Below the pieces are notes generated by a model, which worked only from the letters and a program-made list of their open reading frames with translations, made no database searches and was not told where the DNA came from. From the NCBI RefSeq assembly GCF_001672295.1, contig NZ_JXMS01000010.1, positions 1 through 64,000 of the forward strand: DNA of 64,000 nucleotides, in the 5' to 3' direction. Below, in pieces: positions 35,802-45,303 of this stretch (within the stretch, counting starts at the first letter, position 1; every line of letters starts with the position of its first letter). The translations under genes and the position numbers were made by a program. The DNA comes from Halodesulfovibrio spirochaetisodalis (GTDB lineage Bacteria; Desulfobacterota; Desulfovibrionia; Desulfovibrionales; Desulfovibrionaceae).

Positions 35802-35824
35802 CAGCAAGTCGCTAGGAGAAACCA

Positions 35825-37210
35825 ATGCCTCAAGGTACTTTTTGTAACACCACACCTATTGGTACCGAAGATGAGCTCAAAGCTCTGCTCGGTGACAAAG
35901 GTGGCGCTCAGTACTACGAAGAAATGAAAGAGCTTGACGTTGATTCCGACGCCATTGCTGCTTTACTTGAAAAAACATGTCAGTCCCGTATCCGTACGTG
36001 GCTTGAAATATGTGCCCACTGTGGCATGTGTGCAGATTCCTGCTTCCTGTACCGCGTAAACGATCGCGATCCTAAACAGGTTCCTGCATACAAAATCCAG
36101 TCTACCCTTGGTGAACTGGTTAAGAAAAAAGGTAAAGTGACCAACGAGTTTATGCGCCACTGCGTAGACGTTGCATGGTCACAGTGTACCTGTTGTAACC
36201 GCTGCGGCATGTACTGCCCGCACGGCATCGACATGGGTGTCATGTTCAGCTACCTGCGCGGTATTCTCAACTCTCAGGGTTTTGTGCCTTGGGAAATGAA
36301 AATCGGCTCCGGTATGCACCGTGTGTACAACGCCCAGATGGACGTTACCACCGAGGACTGGATTGATACCTGTGAGTGGATGGCTGAAGAGTACGAAGAA
36401 GAGTGGCCGGGTCTTGAGATTCCTATTGATAAGGAAGACGCGGACATCATGTACACTCTGAACGCTCGCGAGCCTAAGCACTACCCGGAAGACCTTGCTG
36501 AAGCTGCTATCCTGTTCCACCTCGCCGGAGAAAACTGGACTGTGCCGAGCACAGGTTGGGAGCAGACCTCCCTTTCCATGTTTGCCGGTGACTGGGCAGC
36601 ATGTAAGATGCAGGTTGAATCCGTATACAACGCTATCGAAAAACTTCGTCCAAAGCGTGTTATCGGTACCGAGTGCGGCCACGCACACCGCGCAACCGTA
36701 ATCGAAGGTCCTTACTGGGCCGGTCGTGAAGACGGTCTTCCGCCAGCACCGTACATTCACTACGTTGAATGGGTTGCTGAAGCACTGCGCACAGGCAAGA
36801 TTAAAATCGACCCTGAGAAAAAGATTAAAGAACCTGTTACTCTTCAGGACTCCTGTAACTACGTGCGTAACCACGGCTTAGCAAAAGCTACCCGTGAAAT
36901 CATGAGTTACATTGCTGAAGACTTCCGTGAAATGGGTCCTAACCGTGAGCACAACTACTGCTGTGGCGGTGGTGGCGGCTTTAACGGTATCGGTAAATAC
37001 CGTAAAGAGCGTAACAAAGCGCTCCAGACCAAACGCGACCAGATTCTTGCTACAGGCTGTAAGCTCGTTATTGCTCCTTGTCACAACTGCTGGGACGCAA
37101 TCCGTGACCTCGAAGAGGAATACGAAATCGGCATCCGCTGGTCATTCCTCAAGCCGTTACTCATCAAAATGGCAATTGTTCCGGATCACCTTAAGCTTCC
37201 GGAAGAATAG
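35825..37210 (+). CDS. hmcF: Hmc complex cytoplasmic HdrD-like subunit HmcF
   Basis: A 461-residue iron-sulfur protein facing the cytoplasm. Two [4Fe-4S] binding sets are visible ([11 protein letters not shown] near residue 62 and [11 protein letters not shown] near 120). A CCG-type domain follows with [16 protein letters not shown] and CHNC at the C-terminal end, as in heterodisulfide reductase HdrD and DsrK. It probably delivers electrons to the cytoplasmic sulfur-reducing system. The start ATG 35825 has AGGAGA upstream; 24 bp after hmcE. Confidence 0.95.
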   Translation: MPQGTFCNTTPIGTEDELKALLGDKGGAQYYEEMKELDVDSDAIAALLEKTCQSRIRTWLEICAHCGMCADSCFLYRVNDRDPKQVPAYKIQSTLGELVKKKGKVTNEFMRHCVDVAWSQCTCCNRCGMYCPHGIDMGVMFSYLRGILNSQGFVPWEMKIGSGMHRVYNAQMDVTTEDWIDTCEWMAEEYEEEWPGLEIPIDKEDADIMYTLNAREPKHYPEDLAEAAILFHLAGENWTVPSTGWEQTSLSMFAGDWAACKMQVESVYNAIEKLRPKRVIGTECGHAHRATVIEGPYWAGREDGLPPAPYIHYVEWVAEALRTGKIKIDPEKKIKEPVTLQDSCNYVRNHGLAKATREIMSYIAEDFREMGPNREHNYCCGGGGGFNGIGKYRKERNKALQTKRDQILATGCKLVIAPCHNCWDAIRDLEEEYEIGIRWSFLKPLLIKMAIVPDHLKLPEE

Positions 37211-37293
37211 TCCATGTTTCTTGAAGGCCATCCCTGCTCCTCTTGCATAAAGAGGTTTCAGTCTATGTCGTCTTCAAGTTAGCTGGTTATGCA

Positions 37294-37331
37294 ACCGGAG
37301 CGGAGAGCTACCGCTATCCGCTCCGGTTTTT
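37294..37331 (+). terminator. Strong terminator between hmcF and rrf1
   Basis: A perfect 11-bp stem (ACCGGAGCGGA 37294-37304 with TCCGCTCCGGT 37317-37327) followed by TTTTAT, in the 169-bp gap. It would make most transcripts end after hmcF, so rrf1 and rrf2 are either read through at a low level or have their own promoter. Confidence 0.85.
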
Positions 37332-37379
37332 ATCTTGGTGCCCTGCCGGTGCCCGCAACGTCTATCCAAAGAGTACGGT

Positions 37380-37736
37380 ATGAGAAAGCGTATCCTTGTT
37401 ATTGAGGATGATCCTAATGTCCTCGAGTACATGATCAATTTTCTACAGTCTGGTGATTACGATGCAGTGGGTGCCCAAAACGGGAATACTGCCCTTGATC
37501 TTGCTTCAGGAACTCCGTTTGATTTAATCACACTGAATATGGAAATGCGGCACGATTCCGGTGCAGTCGTCTATAAGCAGCTTTGTTCCGGCAACTGTAA
37601 CAAGGAAACCCCGTTTATTTTTGTGGGCGGGCCACAGGAAATCCATCAGGCCATTCCCAATGCAGTGGCAACCGTAAATAAGCCTTTTGACCCCGATCGA
37701 ATGCTCAACATCATTCGACAGACTCTCGGCGAATAG
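37380..37736 (+). CDS. rrf1: Receiver-only response regulator Rrf1
   Basis: A 118-residue single receiver domain without an output domain, the position and size of Rrf1 in the hmc operon. The acidic pair (IEDDPN, residues 9-11) and the conserved Lys in VNKPFD are present. The phospho-acceptor position that is Asp in normal receivers is Asn53 here (LITLNMEM), and the usual Ser/Thr switch residue is Gly (FIFVGG). It therefore looks like a pseudo-receiver that works without phosphorylation. In D. vulgaris, Rrf1 and Rrf2 regulate hmc. The start ATG 37380 has only a weak site. Confidence 0.87.
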   Translation: MRKRILVIEDDPNVLEYMINFLQSGDYDAVGAQNGNTALDLASGTPFDLITLNMEMRHDSGAVVYKQLCSGNCNKETPFIFVGGPQEIHQAIPNAVATVNKPFDPDRMLNIIRQTLGE

Positions 37737-37756
37737 CTTTAACGTCTGGTCCGGTT

Positions 37757-38206
37757 ATGAAATTCACCACACGAAGCCGTTACGCAACCCGTATGCTCCT
37801 CGACATTGCCATGAACGAGGAAGATGGTCCCGTATCCATTAAGGACGTGGCCATGCGGCAGGAAATCTCCATTAAATACCTTGAAAAACTGATGCGTGAC
37901 CTCAAAAAAGAGGGCTACCTCACCAGCACTCTGGGTGCAAAGGGCGGGTATCATTTAGCACGTAATCCTTCCAGAATACGCCTCGGCGAACTTGTTCAGG
38001 CCTTGGAAAAAACAGAACCATGCTACGGCTGTGATGAAAATCACTCCTGCTGCCCTAGAGTACATGTATGCCTTACCCGCACCATGTGGGAAGAAGCATC
38101 CAAGGCCATGTATCAAAAGCTGAACCAGTTCTCTCTGGCTGATCTTATCCGCGACACATCCTTGTGCCCGAAAAACCAGCCGGACTCTGTTCCGCCACGG
38201 GTGTAA
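37757..38206 (+). CDS. rrf2: Rrf2-family transcriptional regulator Rrf2
   Basis: A 149-residue founding-family member. The N-terminal winged helix (MKFTTRSRYATRMLLDIA; EISIKYLEKLMRDLKKEGY; TSTLGAKGGYHLARNPSRI) is followed by a cysteine cluster (C89, C92, C98, C99, C105) that may bind an iron-sulfur cluster as in IscR/NsrR. It is expected to repress hmc by binding the inverted repeat at 30816-30858. Cotranscribed with rrf1, 20 bp away. Confidence 0.95.
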   Translation: MKFTTRSRYATRMLLDIAMNEEDGPVSIKDVAMRQEISIKYLEKLMRDLKKEGYLTSTLGAKGGYHLARNPSRIRLGELVQALEKTEPCYGCDENHSCCPRVHVCLTRTMWEEASKAMYQKLNQFSLADLIRDTSLCPKNQPDSVPPRV

Positions 38207-38220
38207 CACCTGCCTGTACA

Positions 38221-38242
38221 TTATAATGCATTGGCATTATAA
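38221..38242. terminator. AT-rich palindrome after rrf2
   Basis: TTATAATGC (38221-38229) and GCATTATAA (38234-38242) form a perfect 9-bp palindrome with a 4-nt loop, 14 bp past the rrf2 stop. It could be a weak end signal or a regulatory site for the next operon. Confidence 0.5.
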
Positions 38243-38336
38243 TCTTCTGCCAGATACCTATTTATAAAAGCCAGAAACCGCTTACATTTATAAAAAAACA
38301 GCTTGACAGGTTATCAAAAACTTTCTGCCCCATCCC

Positions 38337-38365
38337 TTGACTTTGGATACGTAAGGGCATAGTTA
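38337..38365 (+). promoter_or_regulatory. Predicted promoter of the rimP-nusA operon
   Basis: TTGACT (38337-38342) and TAGTTA (38360-38365) with 17-bp spacing. A second TTGACA lies at 38303-38308 without a good -10. The start would be near 38372, giving a leader of about 170 nt. Confidence 0.5.
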
Positions 38366-38464
38366 GTACCAGTTCAGCGCTTGCTGTCGTGCTATTGTTG
38401 CGCGCCAAGATAGAGCATAAGGGTTCGCCCTGCGCACTGTTTGCTGAAAACATCCTGTGGCCGT

Positions 38465-38514
38465 GAGGCCGTCGTTTACGGGGTGGCCTTTGTTCAGGGG
38501 CCTCCTTTTTTTTA
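38465..38514 (+). promoter_or_regulatory. Terminator/antiterminator-like leader of rimP-nusA-infB
   Basis: GAGGCC (38465-38470) can pair with GGCCTC (38499-38504), which is followed by an 8-T run and would stop transcription before rimP. An alternative pairing AGGCC (38466-38470) with GGCCT (38485-38489) would prevent it. Overlapping hairpins with a T-run just before nusA suggest attenuation, perhaps NusA-sensitive, of the kind known in the E. coli nusA leader. This is a structural prediction only. Confidence 0.55.
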
Positions 38515-38543
38515 TTTGAGCGACAGGAAATAAGGAAGCAAAA

Positions 38544-39047
38544 ATGACCGGAAACGGACTGTACCAGCAGATCAAAGATATTATCACACCACTCGTGGAA
38601 GATGCGGAACTCACCCTTTGGGGTTTCGAGCTCGGCTCCGGACAGCGCATGGTGGTTAGAATTTATGTAGAAGGCTCTGACGGTGTCACCATCGATCAGT
38701 GCGCAAAGCTTTCCAGACACATTGGCTTGACGCTCGAAGTTGAAGACGTCCTTTCTGATGCATACACACTGGAAGTTTCTTCCCCGGGGCTTGAACGACC
38801 ATTTTTCACCGCCGAGCAGGTTTCACAGTATGTAGGAAAACCTGTGGCGATTGTATTGCGCGACCCGCATGACGAGTTCCCGGGACGCCGTAAATTCCAA
38901 GGCGAAGTCAAGTCCGTAACAGACAACACTATTGTCCTCTCCCTTCCGGATGATGAGGGCGACCTGACTGTCGATTGGAACGATCTGAAAAAAGCACACT
39001 TGGTACATATTTTTCCTGATACCAGCAAAGGCAAGAAAAAGAAGTAG
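38544..39047 (+). CDS. rimP: Ribosome maturation factor RimP
   Basis: A 167-residue RimP (formerly YhbC), needed for 30S subunit maturation. The N-terminal domain ends with the family motif AYTLEVSSPGLERPF, followed by an Sm-like C-terminal barrel (KFQGEVKSVTDNTIVLSL). First gene of the nusA operon, as in most bacteria; ATG 38544 has AAGGAAG upstream. Confidence 0.95.
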   Translation: MTGNGLYQQIKDIITPLVEDAELTLWGFELGSGQRMVVRIYVEGSDGVTIDQCAKLSRHIGLTLEVEDVLSDAYTLEVSSPGLERPFFTAEQVSQYVGKPVAIVLRDPHDEFPGRRKFQGEVKSVTDNTIVLSLPDDEGDLTVDWNDLKKAHLVHIFPDTSKGKKKK

Positions 39048-39083
39048 GCAGACTTAGCGCAAGAGCGAGTCGGAGGAATTCAA

Positions 39084-40475
39084 ATGAGCATGGATATTAA
39101 AAAAGCCATCGATCAGATCAGCAAAGACCGCGGCCTTGACCGTGACATGCTGATCGACACTTTAGAAGAAGCGGTTCGCACATCTGTTATTCGCAAATAC
39201 GGCGAAGACCTTGATGTGGAAGTAAGCTTTAACGAAGACACCGGCGAAATTGAGGTGTTCCAGTTTAAAGTTGTTACCCGCGACGAAGATATCGAAAACG
39301 ATATTACCCAAATTTCTATTGATGAGGCTCGTGAACACGACCCTTCAGTACAGCTCGACGACGAGATGGGCTTCCGCCTCAAGGTAGAAGACCTCGGCCG
39401 TATTGCGGCGCAGTCTGCCAAGCAGGTAATTATCCAGCGTATGCGTGATGCTGAACAGGAAATTATCTACGAAGAATTCAAAGACAGACAAGGTGAGATC
39501 CTCAGCGGTATTATCCAGCGCCGTGACAAAGCGGGTTGGATCATCAACCTTGGCCGTACTGAAGCTCTGCTGCCGAAAGACGAGCAAATCCCGCGCGAAC
39601 ACTACAAACGCGGTGACCGTGTTCAGGCACTGGTTATCGACGTTCGCAAAGAAGGCCGCGGCCCTCAGGTTATTGTTTCCCGCTCCCACCCGGACTACAT
39701 GGCTATGCTCTTCAAGCGTGAAGTACCGGAAGTTGACGACGGCACCGTTGTTATCATGAACATTGCACGTGATCCGGGCAGCCGCGCAAAAGCTGCTGTA
39801 ATGACCCGCGATCGTGATGTTGATCCTGTAGGTGCATGTGTTGGTATCCGTGGCTCCCGTATCCAGAACATTGTTCAGGAACTGCGCGGCGAACGCATCG
39901 ACATCGTTGTCTGGAGCCCTGAGATCGCAACTTACGCGCGTAATGCATTATCTCCTGCTGTTATCACCCGCATTGTTGTGGATGAAGAAGAAAACATGCT
40001 GGAAGTAATCGTACCAGATAACCAGCTGACCAACGCCATCGGCCGTAAAGGTCAGAACGTTAAGCTTGCATCCAAGCTTCTCGGCTGGAAAATCGATATA
40101 TTTACTGAAACCCGCTACAACGAAGGTCATGCTATCGGCAAAGGTCTCGACCAGCTTGCAAGTGTTGCAGAAGTTCCGCTTCAGGCATTTGTTGACGCCG
40201 GATTCCAGACCATTGAAAAACTGCAGGAAGCTTCTGATGAAGAACTTCTCACAGTTGAGGGACTTACTGAGTCTAAGATTACCGACCTTCGTACTGCCAT
40301 CAACTTCCTTTCCTCTGCAATTGAAGGAACCCTTTCCACAGAGGACATTGATGAATCTGTAGTTGAAGATGACGCTGCCGAAGCTCCTGTAGCAGCTGAA
40401 GAAGCACCTGCAGAAGAAGTTGAAGAAGCAGAAGAGACTGAGGAAGACGTAACCGGTAAGAAAGAAACGGAATAA
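39084..40475 (+). CDS. nusA: Transcription termination/antitermination factor NusA
   Basis: A 463-residue NusA: an N-terminal RNA-polymerase-binding domain (about 1-130), an S1 domain (LSGIIQRRDKAGWIINLG), two KH domains (VDPVGACVGIRGSRIQNIV and VVPDNQLTNAIGRKGQNVKLAS) and a C-terminal Glu-rich tail of about 45 residues. A helix-hairpin-helix-like segment (LQEASDEELLTVEGLTE) is the only C-terminal repeat, so it lacks the two acidic AR domains of E. coli NusA. ATG 39084 has GGAGG upstream. Confidence 0.96.
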   Translation: MSMDIKKAIDQISKDRGLDRDMLIDTLEEAVRTSVIRKYGEDLDVEVSFNEDTGEIEVFQFKVVTRDEDIENDITQISIDEAREHDPSVQLDDEMGFRLKVEDLGRIAAQSAKQVIIQRMRDAEQEIIYEEFKDRQGEILSGIIQRRDKAGWIINLGRTEALLPKDEQIPREHYKRGDRVQALVIDVRKEGRGPQVIVSRSHPDYMAMLFKREVPEVDDGTVVIMNIARDPGSRAKAAVMTRDRDVDPVGACVGIRGSRIQNIVQELRGERIDIVVWSPEIATYARNALSPAVITRIVVDEEENMLEVIVPDNQLTNAIGRKGQNVKLASKLLGWKIDIFTETRYNEGHAIGKGLDQLASVAEVPLQAFVDAGFQTIEKLQEASDEELLTVEGLTESKITDLRTAINFLSSAIEGTLSTEDIDESVVEDDAAEAPVAAEEAPAEEVEEAEETEEDVTGKKETE

Positions 40476-40481
40476 TACCGG

Positions 40482-40709
40482 ATGCACAAAGCCATCCGGA
40501 AACACCATACACCCGTCCGCAGATGTGTAATATGCCGCACAAACTTTCCTAAGAGTGAGCTTAGGCGGTATGTTTGCACACAGACAGAATCCGGTGATAC
40601 AGTACCAGTCTTCGACGATAAGCAAGTAATGCCGGGTAGAGGTTACTATATCTGCAGCAGCCAGGAATGCGAAAAACGTTTCGCAAAGTTCAAAGGCTGG
40701 CGGAAGTAA
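40482..40709 (+). CDS. ylxR: YlxR family RNA-binding protein
   Basis: A 75-residue DUF448/YlxR protein with CVICR and [10 protein letters not shown] cysteines and the GRGYYIC motif. YlxR is found between nusA and infB in most bacteria and is thought to bind RNA and act in ribosome-related regulation. It starts 6 bp after nusA; no strong ribosome site is seen. Confidence 0.92.
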   Translation: MHKAIRKHHTPVRRCVICRTNFPKSELRRYVCTQTESGDTVPVFDDKQVMPGRGYYICSSQECEKRFAKFKGWRK

Positions 40710-40725
40710 AGGGGGTTTTTGCTAC

Positions 40726-43700
40726 ATGAGTGATAAGAAAATTAAAGTTAAAGAATTAAAAACAGAGCTGGGTGTTCCTACCAAGGATATCCTCTCAGCT
40801 CTGCGCGAGCTTGGGGTCTCCGCTAAAAGCGGTGAAACCTCTATACCGACTGAAATGATAGAGCAGGTTCGCGAACACATTACAAACGGTCCGGCTAAAA
40901 AAGAAGTAATGCGCAAGGAGACCTCCTCCGGCGTTATTGTTCGTCGCCGTAAAAAGGCTGATAAGCCGGCCGCCGCTAAGCCTGCAGAAGAAAAACAGGC
41001 AGCCGACGCAGAAAAGGTTCAGGAAGAAGTGAAAGAAGCTCCTGCTAAAAAAGAAGCTCCTAACGCTAAAGTTGTTACCCCTAAAAAGGAAACAAAGCCT
41101 GCTCCTGCTGCTGAAAGTGCCAAACCTGCTAAAGATGAGGCACCAAAGGTGCGCGTAGTGAAACCTGAAGAACTTGAAAAGCCTGCAGCTAAAGAAAAGA
41201 CAGCTGATACCCCCCAGCAGTCCGCTAAAGCTGAGGCTCCTAAAAAAGAGCAGCCAGCTACTGAAGCTAAAAAAGAAGCAGCCCCGAAAGCTGAAGCTAA
41301 GAAAGTTGAAAAAGCAGAAAAGGTGGAACAGGCTGAACCTGCTCCGAAAAAAGCCGCTCCTGCTAAAGCTGCTGCTAAAGAAAAAGCTGAAGCACCTGCA
41401 GATGCAGATGCTAAGAAAAAGAAAAAGCCAGCTAAAAAACGTGAGGAAGCACCGGCTGCTCCGGCTGCACCTCAGGTTCGAATTATTTCCCGTCCTGACC
41501 CTGCTGTAGCTGCAGCAGAGGCCAGAGAACGCGAACAGCGTGCTGCTCGTCCGCAACAGCGTCGTGATGATCGTGGTGGTCGCCCTAACGGCGGCGGTCG
41601 TCCAAACGGAGGCCAAGGTCGTCCGGGTGGCGGTCAAGGTCGTCCAGGCGGTGGTCAGGGTCGCCCAGGTGGCGCTCAGGGTCGTCCGGGTGGCGGACAG
41701 GGTCGTCCTGCTGGCGGTGCTCCGCGTCCAGGTGGCGGCGGTGGTCGTCCAGCTCCAAACTTTACCGACGCTCCTTCACCGGATAAAAGCGGCGCACGTA
41801 ATAAGAAACGCGGTGGTAAGAACAAACGCACCGTAGATTTCAACCAGCGTGACGGTTTCGATAAGAAAAAACGCGGTGGTAAGGATGCTTTTGCTTCTGA
41901 TGAATGGCAGCGCAGTAAGCGTAAGCGTAAGAAGCAGGAACAGGCTCCTTCTACCCAGCCTCTGAAGGCTGCAAAGCGTAAAATTAAAGTGGATGACCAC
42001 ATTCGTGTATCCGACCTTGCTCACCAGATGGGTATTAAAGGTTCCGAGATCATTAAAGTGCTCATGCAGCTGGGCGTTATGGCTACTATCAACCAGTCAC
42101 TCGACTTTGACACTGCGATTGTTGTAGCTGGCGAATTCCAGTACGAAATCGAAAAAGTAGGTTTCTCTGAAGAAGATTACCTCACTCCACGTGAAAATGA
42201 TAAAGCGGAAGATCTGGAAATCAGACCTCCAGTTGTTACTATCATGGGTCACGTTGACCACGGTAAAACTTCTTTGCTTGATGCTATCCGCAAATCCAGC
42301 ATTACCGACCGTGAAGCAGGTGGTATTACCCAGCACATCGGTGCGTACCACGTATCCACCCCTAACGGTGACCTCTGCTTCCTCGATACTCCTGGTCACG
42401 AAGCGTTTACCGCAATGCGTGCCCGTGGTGCTAAGGTAACGGATATTGTTATCCTTGTTGTTGCTGCTGACGACGGTGTAATGGAACAGACCCGTGAGGC
42501 TGTATCCCACGCCAAAGCTGCTGAAGTACCTATTATCGTAGCAGTTAACAAAATGGATAAAGAAGGTGCCAACCCTGACCGTGTAATGCGCGAACTTTCC
42601 GAAATCGGACTCGTTGCAGAATCATGGGGCGGTGACACCATCTTCGCTAACGTATCTGCAAAAACCGGCCTCGGTCTGGAAGAACTCCTTGAGATTCTTG
42701 CACTGCAGGCTGAAGTACTTGAACTGAAAGCTAACCCGAACAAGCCTGCTCGCGGTCACATTGTTGAAGCTAAGCTCGACAAAGGTCGCGGTGCGGTAGC
42801 TACCGTTCTTGTTCAGGAAGGTACCCTGAAACAGAGCGACATCTTCGTATGTGGCACCTTCTCAGGTCGTGTTCGTGCAATGTTCAACGATCAGGGCAAG
42901 AAAGTTCAAAAAGCTGGTCCTTCTACTCCGGTAGAAGTACAGGGCTTTGACGGTGTACCGGAAGCTGGTGAAGAGTTCGTAGCTCTTGATGACGAAAAAG
43001 TAGCACGCCGCATTGCGGATCAGCGTTCCATTAAAGAACGTGAACGTGCGCTTGCCCGTGAGTCTAAAGTTACTCTCGAAACCTTCCTTGCAAGCCGTGC
43101 TGATGCTGAAGAAGCTCAGGTTCTGAACGTTGTTGTTAAAGCTGACGTACAGGGCTCTGTAGAAGCAATCATTGATGCGCTTAAGAAGCAGGCAACTGAG
43201 AAAGTTAAGGTTGATGTAATCCACTCCGGTGCTGGTTCCATTACCGAATCTGATATTCTCCTCGCTTCTGCTTCCAACGCTGTTATCATCGGCTTTAACG
43301 TTCGCCCTACAGTGAAAGTTAAAGAGGTTGCTGAACAGGAAGGCGTAGACATCCGCTTCTACGACATCATCTACAAGCTCGTGGAAGAAGTTCGCGCAGC
43401 TATGGCCGGTATTCTTGCTCCTATCGTTAAGGAACAGTACCTCGGTCAGGCAACAGTTCGTGAAACATTCAGCGTACCGAAAATCGGTGTTATTGCCGGT
43501 TGTCACGTTGATGACGGTAAAATCAGCCGTAACGCTGGTGTTCGTCTGCTTCGCGACGGTGTGGTTATCTATACTGGTACTATCTCTTCCCTCAAACGCT
43601 TCAAAGACGATGCTAAAGAAGTAATGAAGGGCTACGAGTGTGGTATCGGACTCGAACGCTTTAACGACATCAAAATTGGTGACGCTATCGAAGCATTCGA

Positions 43701-43728
43701 AGAAGTTGAAGAAGCCGCAACTCTGTAA
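40726..43728 (+). CDS. infB: Translation initiation factor IF-2
   Basis: A 1000-residue IF-2, the GTPase that places fMet-tRNA on the 30S subunit. The C-terminal two thirds hold the G domain (G1 [15 protein letters not shown]3 [22 protein letters not shown]) and domains II-IV. The N-terminal third carries a small IF2N helix domain, a long Lys/Ala/Pro/Glu-rich linker, and at about 285-345 a run of glycine-arginine repeats (units like GQGRPGG, about seven copies). A second IF2N unit precedes the G domain. The start ATG 40726 follows AGGGGG. Confidence 0.97.
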   Translation: MSDKKIKVKELKTELGVPTKDILSALRELGVSAKSGETSIPTEMIEQVREHITNGPAKKEVMRKETSSGVIVRRRKKADKPAAAKPAEEKQAADAEKVQEEVKEAPAKKEAPNAKVVTPKKETKPAPAAESAKPAKDEAPKVRVVKPEELEKPAAKEKTADTPQQSAKAEAPKKEQPATEAKKEAAPKAEAKKVEKAEKVEQAEPAPKKAAPAKAAAKEKAEAPADADAKKKKKPAKKREEAPAAPAAPQVRIISRPDPAVAAAEAREREQRAARPQQRRDDRGGRPNGGGRPNGGQGRPGGGQGRPGGGQGRPGGAQGRPGGGQGRPAGGAPRPGGGGGRPAPNFTDAPSPDKSGARNKKRGGKNKRTVDFNQRDGFDKKKRGGKDAFASDEWQRSKRKRKKQEQAPSTQPLKAAKRKIKVDDHIRVSDLAHQMGIKGSEIIKVLMQLGVMATINQSLDFDTAIVVAGEFQYEIEKVGFSEEDYLTPRENDKAEDLEIRPPVVTIMGHVDHGKTSLLDAIRKSSITDREAGGITQHIGAYHVSTPNGDLCFLDTPGHEAFTAMRARGAKVTDIVILVVAADDGVMEQTREAVSHAKAAEVPIIVAVNKMDKEGANPDRVMRELSEIGLVAESWGGDTIFANVSAKTGLGLEELLEILALQAEVLELKANPNKPARGHIVEAKLDKGRGAVATVLVQEGTLKQSDIFVCGTFSGRVRAMFNDQGKKVQKAGPSTPVEVQGFDGVPEAGEEFVALDDEKVARRIADQRSIKERERALARESKVTLETFLASRADAEEAQVLNVVVKADVQGSVEAIIDALKKQATEKVKVDVIHSGAGSITESDILLASASNAVIIGFNVRPTVKVKEVAEQEGVDIRFYDIIYKLVEEVRAAMAGILAPIVKEQYLGQATVRETFSVPKIGVIAGCHVDDGKISRNAGVRLLRDGVVIYTGTISSLKRFKDDAKEVMKGYECGIGLERFNDIKIGDAIEAFEEVEEAATL
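41575..41757 (+). repeat. Gly-Arg-Pro coding repeat in infB
   Basis: DNA encoding about seven imperfect units of GQGRPGG, each 21 bp long, in a disordered linker. Such arrays are prone to slippage and could vary in copy number among strains. Confidence 0.85.
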
Positions 43729-43742
43729 GCAATGCTAGTATG

Positions 43743-43790
43743 AGCGGAACCGGATGTTTCGTCCGGTTCCGCTATTTATATTTATTTTCT
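43743..43790 (+). terminator. Hairpin between infB and ylxP
   Basis: A perfect 12-bp stem (AGCGGAACCGGA 43743-43754 with TCCGGTTCCGCT 43762-43773) followed by the T-rich ATTTATATTTATTTT. It may be a partial terminator that lowers expression of the downstream genes. Confidence 0.7.
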
Positions 43791-43840
43791 GTATCCACGC
43801 GAGACAGAAAAAGCATGATCAAACGTTTTTTGGTGCTGTT

Positions 43841-44131
43841 ATGATTATCGGAGTCCTGCGAGTTGAATACGCGTTGCATGGCAATGAATCGTTGAAAGAC
43901 AAACGGCGTGTAGCCAACAGTCTGAAAACAAAAGTTCGTAACAAATTCAATGTGTCCATTGCTGAAGTCGGCTCGGAAAATTCAATGTCGACTCTGGCAC
44001 TCAGCCTTGTCAGCGTGAGCAATAGTGAAAAGCACCTGCAAAGCAGACTCACAAAATGTCTGAGCATGATGGAAGCAGTGTGCCACGAAGAAATGACATA
44101 CAGTGACATGGAATTTTTTGGTGTTGAGTAG
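43841..44131 (+). CDS. ylxP: YlxP/DUF503 family protein
   Basis: A 96-residue DUF503 protein (MIIGVLRVEYALHGNESLKDKRR start, then KTKVRNKFNVSIAEVGSENSMSTLALSLVSV). These small proteins lie between infB and rbfA in Firmicutes and Desulfobacterota; the function is not known. The ATG 43841 gives the family length. There is no good ribosome site; the frame is open upstream to 43754 but overlaps the hairpin. Confidence 0.85.
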   Translation: MIIGVLRVEYALHGNESLKDKRRVANSLKTKVRNKFNVSIAEVGSENSMSTLALSLVSVSNSEKHLQSRLTKCLSMMEAVCHEEMTYSDMEFFGVE

Positions 44132-44310
44132 CCAAACACGAAAAGTATGCGTTCCCAACTCAACTCCATCCAACACCATCACTTGCGGACATAGTAGTCC
44201 AACATAATTTTTTACACCTTTCCGCGGTCACAGGGCGCGCCCCCTGCGGGTACAGGGCAGAGCCCTTACCCGTCGAAGATTCGCCAAAGGCACTCAACAA
44301 AGAATAGTAC
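44132..44310. repeat. Gap with GC-rich repeat where rbfA is expected
   Basis: A 179-bp spacer between ylxP and nrnA. It contains an AGGGC-AGA-GCCCT hairpin with an outer CGGGT/ACCCG stem (44247-44272) plus a CAGGG/CCCTG stem before it, which resembles dispersed GC-rich repeats of this group. No rbfA-like frame is present. Confidence 0.5.
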
Positions 44311-45297
44311 ATGCCAAACACAGTATCACAAATTGCACAGGCGATTCACGCCAATGAAGCGTTTCTTCTGACAGCCCACATCAATCCGGATGGTGACGCT
44401 GTCGGTTCTGTTGCTGCTATGGCATGGCTGCTTACCAAGCTTGATAAAAAGCCGATTATTTTTCTTGAGTCAGGCATTCCTGCGTATCTTGACTGGGTAG
44501 AACTTCCATGTGCTGTTCTCTCCACAGCAGGAGAGCTTGCAACCTGCAAACCGGAACAGATTATTGTAATGGACTGCGGCGACGCAGAACGTTCCGGCGA
44601 AATCATGACCAGCTACCTTGCTGAAACGGAAGCTTCCGTCATCAACATAGACCATCACCTGCATAACCCTATGTTCGGTGCAATCAATCTTGTTGATACA
44701 GCAGTCAGTTCCACAGGTGAACTGGTTGCGAACATTGCAGAAGAGCTTGGTCTTGCCTTTGAAGGATTTCTCGGAGAAGGACTGTATCTTGCGATCAGTT
44801 CCGACACAGGGCGTTTTGCATTCAACAACACAACTGCTCGCGCGCATGAAATTGCATCTCAAGTTGTACGTTCCGGATTAAGAGCCGGTGATTTCAACGA
44901 AAAACTGGACAGTGACTGGAGTGTAAACAAAATCAGACTCTGGGCTGAACTCTTTTCAAATATTGAAATTGCGCTTAACGGAAAAGTAGCATATCTGACA
45001 CTTCCCAAAGCACTTTTCGAACGTACCGGTACTGAATATTCTGACATAGAATTAATCATCAACTATCTCCGTAAAATAGAGAATGTTGACGTGGCTATGA
45101 CCGTGCGTGAAACAGAGACAGGTTCCAAGGCAAGCCTGCGTTCTCACGGTGCTGTGGATGTACAGAAAATGGCAGCAAGCCTTGGCGGCGGCGGGCATAA
45201 AAATGCTGCCGGTATCAGCCTGGATCTTCCGCTGGATGCAGCAGTAGAAACCCTGCTTGCCACTATTGATCAGAATCTGGTATTAAACGAGGCATAA
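44311..45297 (+). CDS. nrnA: Bifunctional oligoribonuclease/pAp phosphatase NrnA
   Basis: A 328-residue DHH/DHHA1-family phosphoesterase that degrades nanoRNAs and pAp. The motifs HINPDGDAVGS, VMDCGDAERSG, the DHH motif in NIDHHLHNP and the C-terminal GGGGHKNAAG of DHHA1 are all present. It occupies the usual place before truB; the ribosome site is weak. Confidence 0.92.
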   Translation: MPNTVSQIAQAIHANEAFLLTAHINPDGDAVGSVAAMAWLLTKLDKKPIIFLESGIPAYLDWVELPCAVLSTAGELATCKPEQIIVMDCGDAERSGEIMTSYLAETEASVINIDHHLHNPMFGAINLVDTAVSSTGELVANIAEELGLAFEGFLGEGLYLAISSDTGRFAFNNTTARAHEIASQVVRSGLRAGDFNEKLDSDWSVNKIRLWAELFSNIEIALNGKVAYLTLPKALFERTGTEYSDIELIINYLRKIENVDVAMTVRETETGSKASLRSHGAVDVQKMAASLGGGGHKNAAGISLDLPLDAAVETLLATIDQNLVLNEA

Positions 45298-45303
45298 ATT
45301 TTC

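Noticed and set aside
31079-37210. Interpretation as a dsrMKJOP operon
   Set aside because: Gene order, 14-haem first subunit, the tiny hmcD and the following rrf1-rrf2 fit Hmc; DsrJ would be a small triheme cytochrome and DsrMK would come first.
38366-38464. tRNA (metY-like) in the rimP leader
   Set aside because: A short AGGGTTCGCCCT segment resembles a T-arm, but no acceptor, D or anticodon arm can be built around it.
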